Of a stretch of DNA of 64,000 nt, positions 25,693 to 33,776 are shown in pieces. Source of the DNA: Treponema sp. Its GTDB lineage: Bacteria; Spirochaetota; Spirochaetia; Treponematales; Treponemataceae. Numbering within the stretch: the first letter of the stretch is position 1; each line of letters begins with the position of its first letter. The notes under the pieces are model-generated. The model did no database searches, was not told where the DNA came from, and worked only from the letters and a program-made list of their open reading frames with translations. The stretch covers positions 1-64,000 of the forward strand of contig JAFUFU010000026.1 in the NCBI GenBank assembly GCA_017469785.1. The letters are read 5' to 3'. The translations under genes were made by a program, and so were the position numbers.

Positions 25693-25827
25693 TCGGGCGG
25701 TCCGGCTTCGCCGTCGGGCTATCCGCCATTCCGCTTAACGCTCCATTCCTTCGCTCAGTCATTCCGACTAAAGTCGGAATCCCTTCGCTTCGGAACGCCT
25801 GTCGGCGTGGCTACTATCCCTACCGCT
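25693..25827. repeat. Intergenic inverted-repeat-rich element
   Basis: A GC-rich gap between convergent genes made of short palindromes: GGCTTCGCCG, a perfect ATTCCGACT/AGTCGGAAT stem (about 25762-25781), CTTCGCTTCGG and GCCTGTCGGCG. There is no ORF. It looks like a dispersed non-coding repeat; a related CGGCTTTGCCGTCG lies at 33955-33968. Confidence 0.5.
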
Positions 25828-26505
25828 TTAGATTAATTCCATCAGATTTGTGCAGCTTGCGTCGCAGAGAGAGAGGATTCTTTCCCAGTCTGTAAGCGGC
25901 GGTTCTGTCTGCTCCTCGTCGCTTTTATCGTAAACGGCACAGACTTTGAAACCTGCTTTTTTTGCCGTTCTGATGGCATGAAGGGCGTCTTCAAAAACCA
26001 GGGACTCTTCTGCCTTGGCTCCGCATCTTCTGGCGCTTTCCTCAAAAATCAGCGGGCTGGATTTTGAAGTGTTCAAGTCCAGGCAGGTGATGATTTCCTT
26101 GAAATATTTTTCGCAGTCAAGCCTCTTCATGCATGCTATGGTGCAGCTCCGCTCAGTGGCGGTGGCCAGCACGCAGGGAATTCCTCTTTCATTCAGTGTT
26201 TTTAGAAATGACTTCGCGCCTTCCTTCAGTTCTAGGCTTTCGGCGTAAAATTTCATGATAAGTTCCTTGACTTCCACACCGATTTCTTCAATAGTCTTTT
26301 GCACGCCGTATTCGTCGATGAAATACTGGGCGGTCTCGACCATATTCAGCCGCTTGACATTGTCCCACAAATCTTTGCGCGGAACTTTGCCAATGCTTTC
26401 AAGATATTTGTCGGCGATTGTGTGCCACATCCCCATGGAATCGAGAATCGTGCCGTCCATGTCAAAAATAGCGCACTTGATTCCGTCTAAAATTGAATTT
26501 TTCAT
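25828..26505 (-). CDS. HAD-superfamily phosphatase (beta-phosphoglucomutase-like)
   Basis: A 225-residue hydrolase with the nucleophile motif FDMDGTILDS (Asp15, Asp17 of the chosen start), a helical cap (about 20-85), motif II in VLATATERS (near 108-112), a lysine motif region (TSKSSP) and the acidic motif LVFEDALHAIRTAKKAG. It dephosphorylates small molecules, possibly sugar phosphates; the substrate is unknown. ATG at 26505 is preferred to the longer frame because a TATACT box lies seven bases upstream and no ribosome site exists for either. Confidence 0.88.
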   Translation of the reverse strand: MKNSILDGIKCAIFDMDGTILDSMGMWHTIADKYLESIGKVPRKDLWDNVKRLNMVETAQYFIDEYGVQKTIEEIGVEVKELIMKFYAESLELKEGAKSFLKTLNERGIPCVLATATERSCTIACMKRLDCEKYFKEIITCLDLNTSKSSPLIFEESARRCGAKAEESLVFEDALHAIRTAKKAGFKVCAVYDKSDEEQTEPPLTDWERILSLCDASCTNLMELI

Positions 26506-26512
26506 GGAGGAG

Positions 26513-26543
26513 AGTATAGCGTAAAACAATGAAAATTTGTCAA
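26513..26543 (-). promoter_or_regulatory. Sigma-70 promoter of the HAD gene, leaderless configuration
   Basis: On the minus strand TTGACA (26538-26543), a long 19-base spacer, TATACT (26513-26518), then seven bases (CTCCTCC) to ATG at 26505. The heptamer is anti-Shine-Dalgarno-like in sequence, so it cannot serve as a ribosome site. Confidence 0.5.
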
Positions 26544-26776
26544 TGGAATTGGTTTATTTTCTGCCTGACATTCAAGCGACTCTCAAGAATGTGAATGAGA
26601 TTTCTGGAAGAGTGAACAATGGTATTCTTACCGAAGTACAGAAAACACTTGAATATACGAACGAAGTGATTTAAAGAGTAAACAAGACCCTGCCAGTGGT
26701 CGTTGTTGCTTTGAGTCTTTTTGCAGTCGCGGCACTCGGCACTTTTGCAGGTGTGCTTGTGCTCTTGTTCCGATAA
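26543..26776 (+). pseudogene. Small membrane protein gene interrupted by an in-frame TAA
   Basis: Reading from ATG 26543 gives MELVYFLPDIQATLKNVNEI and onward for 43 codons to TAA at 26672-26674. The same frame then continues with RVNKTLPVVVVALSLFAVAA and a hydrophobic segment to a final TAA at 26774-26776. Both parts read as one protein: a soluble helix (about 8-45) followed by a membrane anchor (about 50-76). One base change (GAA to TAA, where the frame would read VIERVNK) explains the break. No ribosome site precedes the ATG. Either a young pseudogene or a recoded stop. Family unknown. Confidence 0.55.
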
Positions 26777-26790
26777 TGCAGAAAGTCTTC

Positions 26791-27063
26791 TTACACCAAC
26801 GCAATCTGCACTTTCTTTCCAAGCACGGCCGCAAAGCGTTCGAGAATTCCTAGTGAAGTGTTGTGCGTAAAACTAAGTACATTATCAATGGCAGTGCGAG
26901 AAGTGTGCATTTTTTTTGCCATTGCGGACTTAGAGATATTCTGCCGCTTCATTTCTTCTTCCAGCTGGAGAGCTATGAGGCGTTTTGTTGCAAGTTCCTG
27001 TGCTTCCTCATAAAGCCCCTGTTCAATCATAAAATCGTCAAAATCCTGTCCGATGCCTTTCAT
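26791..27063 (-). CDS. higA: Antitoxin of HigA/XRE type
   Basis: A 90-residue protein with a helix-turn-helix at about 38-85 (MKRQNISKSAMAKKMHTSRT..., then LGILERFAAVLGKKV), typical of the HigA/XRE antitoxins paired with RelE-like toxins. It should neutralise the toxin and repress the operon. Its ATG overlaps the stop of the upstream toxin gene by four bases, the common arrangement for toxin-first HigBA pairs. An N-terminal helical extension (1-35) may wrap the toxin. Confidence 0.85.
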   Translation of the reverse strand: MKGIGQDFDDFMIEQGLYEEAQELATKRLIALQLEEEMKRQNISKSAMAKKMHTSRTAIDNVLSFTHNTSLGILERFAAVLGKKVQIALV

Positions 27064-27413
27064 TTGTTCATTTCCTTGAACAGTTTTAATCTGTTCTGCG
27101 CGGTTTCAAGTTCTTTCTGCGGGGTTTTTTGTGATTTCTTTACAAATCCATGAAGCAAAATCATAATGTTTTCGGCAATTGTAAAGAAGATTCGGCAGAT
27201 TCCATCCGTTATGGTCACTCTGATTTCCCACAAATCAGTCTCCATTTTTCTGACAAGTGGCAAACCCATCGGAAAGCCTTTTTGTACTTCAAATATTTTC
27301 GCACCGACTTCTCGTTTATCATCTCGCGAAAGAGTTAAGATAAAGTCTCTGCAAGGTTGATTTCCCTGTTCGGTTTGAAAAAATGCTGTAGCTAAAGGAT
27401 GTTCTCTTTCCAT
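27060..27413 (-). CDS. higB: RelE/HigB-family toxin
   Basis: A 117-residue protein of the phage-Gp49/HigB-like RelE superfamily, ribosome-dependent mRNA interferases. Indicators are GLPLVRKMETDLWEIRV (about 50-66) and the strand ICRIFFTIAENIMILLHGF, ending in a basic KKSQKTPQKE helix. Directly upstream, TAATGT-ACAAC-TAATGT (minus strand, 27414-27430) together with TATAAT (27428-27433) could form a promoter/operator for autoregulation. The pair lies in a repeat-rich accessory gap. Confidence 0.85.
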   Translation of the reverse strand: MEREHPLATAFFQTEQGNQPCRDFILTLSRDDKREVGAKIFEVQKGFPMGLPLVRKMETDLWEIRVTITDGICRIFFTIAENIMILLHGFVKKSQKTPQKELETAQNRLKLFKEMNK

Positions 27414-27589
27414 ACATTAGTTGTACATTATATTGTGCGGTTTGTCAACATTTCTTTTCTTTGTAAAAATTAAGTGATTCCTCTGATGTTTGTACGAAAT
27501 AGTGCGAAGAACGAAAAAAAACGAAAGCCTCATCGACAACATCAATAACAATACTCTGCCTAAAATCCGATAATCTCAAGCGGGTGTTG

Positions 27590-27660
27590 CGGGCGGCGTT
27601 TGAGATGGCAGAGAGGGTAGCGACCAACAAAGTGGGCGCGTAGGGAGAAACTTCTCCCTT
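27590..27660. repeat. Dispersed intergenic element with hairpin end
   Basis: GC-rich text (GCGGGTGTTGCGGGCGGCG, then GGGTAGCGACC) related to the gap at 7155-7378, ending in a perfect stem AGGGAGA/TCTCCCT (27642-27648, 27653-27659). The rest of 27414-27740 is AT-rich sequence with no supported gene. Confidence 0.5.
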
Positions 27661-27732
27661 CCTTCATATTAAATTGAATTTTTCATGGAAAAAGTATAAC
27701 CTATCTTCATAAATTTTGTTTTCTATATAATG

Positions 27733-27772
27733 AACCTCTGTGCGCTCTATGCGCTCTGTGAGGAATTTTAAG
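27733..27772. repeat. Single arm of a CACAGA-type element
   Basis: CTCTGTGCGCTCTATGCGCTCTGTGAGGAATTTTAAGG matches the right arm of the elements at 8947 and 28735 (shown in consecutive short units CTCTGTG, CTCTATG, CTCTGTGAGG). No left arm was found. It supplies the sequence immediately before the ribosome site of the ABC ATPase gene. Confidence 0.5.
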
Positions 27773-27784
27773 GACATTTCAAAA

Positions 27785-28726
27785 ATGATTGAAGTTTCAC
27801 ATCTCTCAAAACGCTTCGGCGAGTTCAAAGCTGTCGATGATGTCAGTTTTTCAATTCCTACGGGGCAGATTGTCGGTCTTCTTGGTCCGAACGGAGCGGG
27901 AAAATCAACCACCATGCGTATGATTACGGGCTTTTTTAAGCCCACAAGCGGTACGGTTCTTATCGACGGAATCGATATCACTCAAAATCCTGTTGAGGCA
28001 AAACAAAAAATCGGTTACATGCCGGAATCCGCTCCTTTGTATGCGGACATGATTGTGGAAGAATATCTCCGCTATGTCGCCCTCATGCAGAATCAGAATC
28101 CTGACGAGAAAATCCCAAGACTCTGCGAGGAATGTGGCCTTAAAGAAGTCATGCACAAAAATATCGCTGAGCTTTCCCGCGGTTACAAGCAGCGAGTAGG
28201 GCTTGCCCACGCCCTCATGAACGACCCGGAAATCCTTATCCTTGACGAACCTACCAGCGGTCTTGACCCCAACCAGATTGAGGATGTGCGAAATCTTATC
28301 CGCGAAATCGGTAAAACCCGTACCGTCATCATCTCAACCCACATTTTGAGCGAGGTTGAAATGCTCTGCGGGCGTGTCATCATCATCTCAAAAGGAAAGG
28401 TTGTAGCTGACAGCCCCACTCAGGAGCTTCGGGAGCGATACGGTCATGCAGAAACCGTCTACATTCAGCTTGACGGAGCGGGCGAAGAGGAGGCTAAAAG
28501 CGCTATTTCTTCTATTAACAATGTGGATTCTTGCACTGTCACGGAAGGCGACAAAATCGAGTCCGCTCAGAATGCAATTTCGCTTTTGGTCAGCGCAAAA
28601 GACGGTCAGGAAATCCGGCCGGAACTTTTCCGCCTCTGCGCAGGCAAAAACTGGACAATCTACGAGCTTGCCCTCAGAAAGAACAGCCTGGAAGACATCT
28701 TCCACGGACTTACAGTTGAAAATTAG
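27785..28726 (+). CDS. ABC transporter ATP-binding protein, GldA-like
   Basis: A 313-residue ATPase with Walker A GPNGAGKST (residues 35-43), Q-loop region, signature LSRGYKQRVG (about 132-141), Walker B ILILDEPTSG and switch His in STHIL, plus a C-terminal extension of about 90 residues typical of ABC-2 exporters. The start at ATG 27785 has AAGGA 11 bases upstream. It is followed by an ABC-2 permease and a GldG-like protein, so the system resembles the GldA-GldF-GldG transporter of gliding bacteria. Here it must have another role, probably envelope-related. Confidence 0.92.
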   Translation: MIEVSHLSKRFGEFKAVDDVSFSIPTGQIVGLLGPNGAGKSTTMRMITGFFKPTSGTVLIDGIDITQNPVEAKQKIGYMPESAPLYADMIVEEYLRYVALMQNQNPDEKIPRLCEECGLKEVMHKNIAELSRGYKQRVGLAHALMNDPEILILDEPTSGLDPNQIEDVRNLIREIGKTRTVIISTHILSEVEMLCGRVIIISKGKVVADSPTQELRERYGHAETVYIQLDGAGEEEAKSAISSINNVDSCTVTEGDKIESAQNAISLLVSAKDGQEIRPELFRLCAGKNWTIYELALRKNSLEDIFHGLTVEN

Positions 28727-28734
28727 GAAATAGC

Positions 28735-28824
28735 CCCTCACAGAGCTTAGGAGTGCACAGAGAGTATAAAATATGTGGTATAAATTTTCTCTGTGAACTC
28801 TGTGGTCTCTGTGAGGAATTTAAA
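28735..28824. repeat. CACAGA-type inverted-repeat element
   Basis: The left arm CCTCACAGAGCTTAGGAG..CACAGAGAG (28737-28764) pairs with a right arm of three TCTGTG units ending CTCTGTGAGG (28787-28819). The arms are imperfect and separated by about 25 AT-rich bases. It sits between the ATPase and permease genes of one operon. Confidence 0.65.
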
Positions 28825-28837
28825 ATATGGAGTTTTT

Positions 28838-29560
28838 ATGAAACAAAATTGTTCATCAATAGTAATATTCAAGCGGGAAATTCGCGCTTACTTTGCAAGT
28901 CCCATTGCTTACATCGTTACGGGGCTTTTTTTGCTGGCTTCGGGATTTTTGTTCTTCAACACATTTTTCCTGAATAACCGGGCGGAATTAAGGCAGTTTT
29001 TCGGACTTTTGCCCATTGTGCTTTCCTTTTTCATTCCGGCCCTCACCATGCGCCTTCTGGCAGAGGAAAAACGAAGCGGCTCTTATGAGACCTTGCTCAC
29101 CCTTCCTGTCACAGAGCTTGAAATCGTGACTGGAAAGTTTCTTGCGGCTTTTGTGGCTGGTTCTGCTATGCTCCTTCCCACGCTTTTTTATGCCGTTACC
29201 TGTTTTATTTTCGGAAAGCCTGACGCAGGCCCTATGATTGGCGGATATTTGGGTGCCCTTTTCCTCATCGCCTCATTCAGCGCAATCGGTCTTTTCGCTT
29301 CAAGCCTTACAAAAAATCAGATTATTGCTTTCTTCATCGCCTTTGCAATCTGCATTATCTTCACCCTTGTTTCAAGTTTCCTGATTTTCATGCCGGCGGC
29401 GGTAGTCTCATTCTTTGATTTCTTCTCGGCATACTCTCACTTTGAGTCAATTTCCCGTGGAATCATTGACCTTCGGGATTTGCTTTATTTTGTCTCGCTC
29501 ACGGCACTCTTTTTTGTTCTGACCGTTGAATCTCTAAAATCAACAGGGGAGGCCCGCTAA
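28838..29560 (+). CDS. ABC-2 transporter permease, GldF-like
   Basis: A 240-residue membrane protein with six predicted hydrophobic segments and an N-terminal cytoplasmic helix FKREIRAYFASPIAYIV (about 9-25), a hallmark of ABC-2/GldF permeases, plus EEKRSGSYETLLTLPV in a cytoplasmic loop. It is the channel partner of the preceding ATPase. GGAG nine bases upstream fixes ATG at 28838 rather than an earlier in-frame start lying inside the repeat. Confidence 0.9.
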   Translation: MKQNCSSIVIFKREIRAYFASPIAYIVTGLFLLASGFLFFNTFFLNNRAELRQFFGLLPIVLSFFIPALTMRLLAEEKRSGSYETLLTLPVTELEIVTGKFLAAFVAGSAMLLPTLFYAVTCFIFGKPDAGPMIGGYLGALFLIASFSAIGLFASSLTKNQIIAFFIAFAICIIFTLVSSFLIFMPAAVVSFFDFFSAYSHFESISRGIIDLRDLLYFVSLTALFFVLTVESLKSTGEAR

Positions 29561-29565
29561 TCATT

Positions 29566-31677
29566 ATGAAAAAGTTTATTCAATATCTTAAAAGTCCGAA
29601 AAGTGACATTCTTCTTTTCATTCTTCTTTTGATTTTCGCAAATCTTGTGGTCAGCCGCTCTTATTTCAGAATCGACCTCACTGCTCCAAAGTCTTATTCC
29701 CTTTCAAAAGGAAGCGAGCAGGTCGTAAAGACTCTGGAAGAGCCTCTTTCTGTCAAAGTTTTCTTCTCTGACAATCTCAACGCCCCTTATTCCAGCGTTT
29801 ATCAGTACATCAAGGATATTCTGGTGGAATACAAAGCAGCCGCCAACGACAATTTCTCTTATGAATTCGTCGATATGAAAAAGGCTGAGAATGAAAAGGC
29901 CGCCAGAGATTACGGCCTCAACCAGATTCAGATTCAGGAGCTTAAAAACAACGAGGTAGGCGTGAAGCGGGTTTGGATGGGACTTGCCCTCTTATACGCA
30001 GACAGAATTGAAGTCCTGGATTCCCTTACAAGCACAGACGGTCTTGAATACAGAATCACTACCACGATTTCAAATATGGTCTCAACCACAAGCGCACTTT
30101 CAGGCCTTGCCGGTGAAGTAAAACTCACTCTCTATGCCACCAAAAAACTCGCTGATTTTAAAATCATCGGCTTCAACCAGATGGAAGATGAAATCCGCGC
30201 GGCTTACGGCGAAATCAACAAAAAGAACAAGAACCGAATCCGCTTTGAGAGCATCGAGCCGCCTGCAAGCGAAATTCCTTCCCTGGTGGAAAAATACGGA
30301 ATCCAGTCGCTTAACTGGAACGACCCGAATCTTGGTCAGGGAACTGGCGCGCTTGGACTTGTCCTTGAATACGGCGAAAAATTCTCCCTTCTTCCTGTAA
30401 AAATGTCCCGGGATTTCTTCGGACGGAATATGATTACCGGTCTTGAGGACTTGAATCTACAAATAGAAGAAAGCCTGAAATCTTTGGTCTCAAAATCTCA
30501 GGAAATCGGCTACATCACAGGTCACGGGGAACTTGAAGTCAGCGAGCAGGGCCAGTACGGTCAGCCGTCACAGTCGGTTTTTGCCCAGCTCATTTCTGAC
30601 CGCTATACTCTCAAAGAAATCAAGCTGGCAGAAGAAGAAATCCCTCAGTCTCTTTCAAGCATCATCATCAACGGCCCCAAATCTTCTTTCACTGACGAAG
30701 AGCTTTACAAAATCGACCAGTATGTTTTGAAGGGCGGAAACGTGCTTCTCTTCCTTGATCCCTTTGAGGAAGTTCAGGCAAATCCATACTCTCAGCCGAC
30801 TTACAATCCGGTAAATACAGGCCTTGAAAAGAATCTTGAGAAATGGGGAATCTCTGTCGGCAAAAAATATGTCTACGATTTGAATTGTTTCAGCCAGACC
30901 GACCGCCAGTACGGAAAGATGAATTTCTATGTCGCTCCAATGATGCAGAAAAACACTTTGGATCAGAAAAGCCCCATTACCAAAAATTTGGGCTATGTGA
31001 TTTTCTTCCAGAACGCTCCTCTTGACGTGACTGCCGCAAAAGAAAACAAGGATGCGCGCGTTACGGTTTTGGCAAAATCTTCAAAAGAATCATGGACTGT
31101 GGATTCAAATATCTCTGCTGATCCGCGATTTATTTCTGTTCCCAGCGACAAGTCAACCATGGCGAGCGAAAATCTCGCTGTTCTTGTGGAAGGAAAATTC
31201 TCTTCTGCCTTCAGCGAAAAACCAAAAGCCGCTGAAAAGGAAGGTGAGGCTGGAAAAAAGACGGAATCTGCTGACAGCGCGGCGATTTCTTCCAGCGAGC
31301 ATTTGGCAAAATCTGTCCAGAACGGAAAAATCCTCGTGGTGGGAAGTTCTATTCTTGGCGGCGGACGAATCGCCATGTTTAATAACGCCCAGCTTTTGGA
31401 CGCGGAAGGAAATCAGCCTGTCTCAATGTTCGTCCGTAACGCAGTGGATTATCTCAACGGCGAGGAAGATTTGTGTACAATGCGCACAAAGGGCTTGTCG
31501 CTCAATACCCTCACCGTAAAGAATCCGGCCGCTTCAACCGTGGCAAAATATTTCAACGAAATCGGCCTCGTGGTCATCGTCGCTCTCTGCGGTCTTTTGG
31601 TACTCTTGAAAATCAAAGCCAAAAAACGTGCCATCCGAGAACGCTACAACCCGAACGATTCGAGAATTGAAAAATGA
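29566..31677 (+). CDS. GldG-like ABC-transporter auxiliary protein
   Basis: A 703-residue protein with one N-terminal membrane helix (about 14-34), a large extracytoplasmic part (35-660) and a C-terminal helix (about 670-690) with a basic tail. The periplasmic region has the GldG/intraflagellar-transport-like pattern: SYSLSKGSEQVVKTLEEPL, then GYITGHGE and ISDRYTLKEIKL. A poorly ordered Lys/Glu-rich stretch lies at about 553-580. GldG proteins act with GldA and GldF, but their mechanism is unclear. It starts 6 bases after the permease stop. Confidence 0.85.
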   Translation: MKKFIQYLKSPKSDILLFILLLIFANLVVSRSYFRIDLTAPKSYSLSKGSEQVVKTLEEPLSVKVFFSDNLNAPYSSVYQYIKDILVEYKAAANDNFSYEFVDMKKAENEKAARDYGLNQIQIQELKNNEVGVKRVWMGLALLYADRIEVLDSLTSTDGLEYRITTTISNMVSTTSALSGLAGEVKLTLYATKKLADFKIIGFNQMEDEIRAAYGEINKKNKNRIRFESIEPPASEIPSLVEKYGIQSLNWNDPNLGQGTGALGLVLEYGEKFSLLPVKMSRDFFGRNMITGLEDLNLQIEESLKSLVSKSQEIGYITGHGELEVSEQGQYGQPSQSVFAQLISDRYTLKEIKLAEEEIPQSLSSIIINGPKSSFTDEELYKIDQYVLKGGNVLLFLDPFEEVQANPYSQPTYNPVNTGLEKNLEKWGISVGKKYVYDLNCFSQTDRQYGKMNFYVAPMMQKNTLDQKSPITKNLGYVIFFQNAPLDVTAAKENKDARVTVLAKSSKESWTVDSNISADPRFISVPSDKSTMASENLAVLVEGKFSSAFSEKPKAAEKEGEAGKKTESADSAAISSSEHLAKSVQNGKILVVGSSILGGGRIAMFNNAQLLDAEGNQPVSMFVRNAVDYLNGEEDLCTMRTKGLSLNTLTVKNPAASTVAKYFNEIGLVVIVALCGLLVLLKIKAKKRAIRERYNPNDSRIEK

Positions 31678-31680
31678 AAA

Positions 31681-31814
31681 GAATCCACAGATTAGCACAG
31701 ATATACACAGATTAAGGAAGTATGATATACGAAAATCTGTCGTGTAATATGAGAGATTTTCGTTTTAGAAAAAATATAATCTGTGGTAATCGGTGTAAAT
31801 CTGTGGACAAAGAT
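31681..31814. repeat. CACAGAT-type inverted-repeat element with nested stem
   Basis: The left arm TCCACAGATTAGCACAGAT (31683-31701, third unit to about 31714) pairs with the right arm AATCTGTGGTAATCGG..AATCTGTGGA (31785-31810). Within it, CGAAAATCT and AGATTTTCG form a perfect nine-base stem near 31731-31765. It lies between the GldG-like gene and the DUF4340 gene and accounts for the false N-terminal extension of the latter. Confidence 0.65.
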
Positions 31815-31826
31815 ATGGAGTTGATT

Positions 31827-32417
31827 ATGAATTTTAAAAATATAATGCTTAGAAAGGCAATTTTGTCCGCCTCTGTGGTGGTGCTGGCTTTGATTTATAT
31901 CTTGCAGGTGATTTTGGGAAGCCGGTCTTCTGTAAAAGATTTTGTCGTCGACAAGACTTATGACACAATTGAAATATCTTCCAGCGAGAATGGCACGCTT
32001 TTGCTCAAAAGATACGGAGACTTCTGGAAAGTCAACGATGAGGAAGCTGACTCAGGCAAGGTTAAACTTATCTCTGATTCGGCTCATGCTATAAAAACCC
32101 TTTCCGTAATCTCAAAGTCCTCAAGCGAGGACGCAATCGAGCGATACGGCTTCACTGACACTTCAAAAATTACGGTAAAGGTGAGCGACAATGGCAAGGA
32201 ATATATGAGCCTTGAAGTGGGAAAAGACGCCGCCAACGGTCAGCAGAACTACATCCGCGTGAACGGAAAAAGCGAAATCTACCTTGCAAGCGGTGCCTTG
32301 CGCCAGAAATTCAATGTAAAGGCAGATGAGCTGAAGGCTCCAAAGAAAGAAGAGGCGGCCCCTGCCGAAAATGTCCCTGCTGAGGGAGAGTCTCCCAGCC
32401 TTCAGCCCGGCGTTTAG
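31827..32417 (+). CDS. DUF4340-type exported/anchored protein
   Basis: A 196-residue protein with an N-terminal membrane anchor (about 8-28), then an extracytoplasmic part with the pattern TIEISSSENGTLLLKRYGDFWKV and LEVGKDAANGQQNYIRVNG, matching DUF4340 proteins, which commonly sit next to GldG in ABC-2 operons. It is shorter than many members and ends in a Pro/Glu-rich tail (about 170-196). GGAG (31817-31820) fixes the start at 31827. It completes a four-gene unit with the ATPase, permease and GldG-like gene. Confidence 0.8.
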   Translation: MNFKNIMLRKAILSASVVVLALIYILQVILGSRSSVKDFVVDKTYDTIEISSSENGTLLLKRYGDFWKVNDEEADSGKVKLISDSAHAIKTLSVISKSSSEDAIERYGFTDTSKITVKVSDNGKEYMSLEVGKDAANGQQNYIRVNGKSEIYLASGALRQKFNVKADELKAPKKEEAAPAENVPAEGESPSLQPGV

Positions 32418-32503
32418 TGATTGACGGTCAAAAAAATTAATTTGTTATAGCCGATTAACAGTAAATTCACTATATTTATAAGGATTATAGGAGATTCCAT
32501 AAA

Positions 32504-33769
32504 ATGGCAAAAAAACTTACACCAATGACCTTGCTCTGCGGTTACTTGGGCGCGGGAAAAACCACGCTTTTGAATAAAGTCCTTAACAATCAGGAAGGCT
32601 ACAAGGTCGCTGTCATCGTAAACGACATCGGCGAAGTCAATGTTGACGCAAAACTCATCGCTGACGGCGCAAAAATCACTGACACCAGCGACATCGTTCC
32701 GCTTACAAACGGCTGTATCTGCTGTACTCTCAAAAGTCAGCTGGCACAGAATATCGAAAACCTTATCAAAACTGGTAAATACGACTACATCATGATTGAG
32801 GCTTCCGGCGTTTGTGAGCCAATGCCAATCGCTCAGGAACTTGAGCTGATTAAGAACGGCAAGCTTGACAATGTTGTAGGCGTTGTTGATGCTGCCCGCC
32901 TTGTTGACGAATTTGCAGGCGGTGACAAGCTCCTCGCAAAAGAGAAAATCGGCGAGGAAGACATCGAATCCCTTTTGGTTCAGCAGATTGAGTTCTGCTC
33001 AACTTTGGTCATCAACAAAAAAGATTTGGTCACCGAAGACCAGTTCAAGAAAGTCCGCAAGGTTATCGAAGTCCTTCACCCTGGCGTAAAAATCATCGAG
33101 ACCAGCCACGGCGATGTTCCTGTCTCTGACATCCTCGCAACAGGAAGCTTTGAATTTGAGACAGTTTATGCTTCTGCCGGCTGGTGCAAACAGCTTGAAG
33201 AAGGCGAAATCGATGACGACGATGATGAAGATGAAGACGAACATCATCACGACCACGACAATCCTGAGCATGGCGAGGAAGGTCATGTCTGTGATGAGCA
33301 TTGTGACCATCACCATGATGACGATGATGACGACCATGATCATGACGAGCACGGACATCACCATCATCACCATCACGAGCACCGCCACGAAGGCGAAAGC
33401 GAAGACGAGTATGGAATCGGAACATTTATCTACTACCGCCGAAAGCCATTTGACCGCCAGAAGCTGGATGAATTCGCAAATACCTGGCCAAAGAACATTA
33501 TCCGCTGCAAGGGCTTACTCTGGTTCAGCGATGAAGAAGAAATGGCTTATGTCTTTGAGACAAGCGGTCGTCAGATTCAGGCCGGTTACTCTGGTCAGTG
33601 GATTGCGGCCGCTCCCAAAAAAGAGCAGGAAAAAATCCTCGCCGCTAATCCTGAAATCAAAAAAGAATGGGATGAAACTGTCGGCGACCGCATGGTAAAA
33701 CTCTGTATCATAGGCCAAAACCTGGACAAAAAAGCGATTTCCGCCGCACTGGATAAGTGCCTGGCTTAA
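32504..33769 (+). CDS. CobW/G3E-family metal-chaperone GTPase with His-rich insert
   Basis: A 421-residue GTPase. Walker A is GYLGAGKTT (13-21), the G3E metal motif CICC is at 71-74, and a Glu-containing IEASG follows; the CobW C-terminal domain is at about 305-415. Between them (about 232-302) is an Asp/His stretch including HHHDHD, CDEHCDHHHDDDDDDHDHDE and GHHHHHHHEH, presumably buffering divalent metals such as zinc. These proteins load metals into client enzymes or act in low-zinc adaptation. A ribosome site (TAGGAG) precedes ATG. No zinc transporter or Zur gene is nearby, so the metal is inferred only from composition. Confidence 0.92.
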   Translation: MAKKLTPMTLLCGYLGAGKTTLLNKVLNNQEGYKVAVIVNDIGEVNVDAKLIADGAKITDTSDIVPLTNGCICCTLKSQLAQNIENLIKTGKYDYIMIEASGVCEPMPIAQELELIKNGKLDNVVGVVDAARLVDEFAGGDKLLAKEKIGEEDIESLLVQQIEFCSTLVINKKDLVTEDQFKKVRKVIEVLHPGVKIIETSHGDVPVSDILATGSFEFETVYASAGWCKQLEEGEIDDDDDEDEDEHHHDHDNPEHGEEGHVCDEHCDHHHDDDDDDHDHDEHGHHHHHHHEHRHEGESEDEYGIGTFIYYRRKPFDRQKLDEFANTWPKNIIRCKGLLWFSDEEEMAYVFETSGRQIQAGYSGQWIAAAPKKEQEKILAANPEIKKEWDETVGDRMVKLCIIGQNLDKKAISAALDKCLA

Positions 33770-33776
33770 GGCTCTC

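Noticed and set aside
27445..27630. A 61-codon minus-strand frame in the repeat-rich gap
   Set aside because: Starts within the dispersed repeat at a TTG without a ribosome site and has no recognisable features.
33093..33425. His/Arg-rich minus-strand frames opposite the CobW gene
   Set aside because: Complement of the Asp/His simple-sequence insert; composition mirrors the sense strand.
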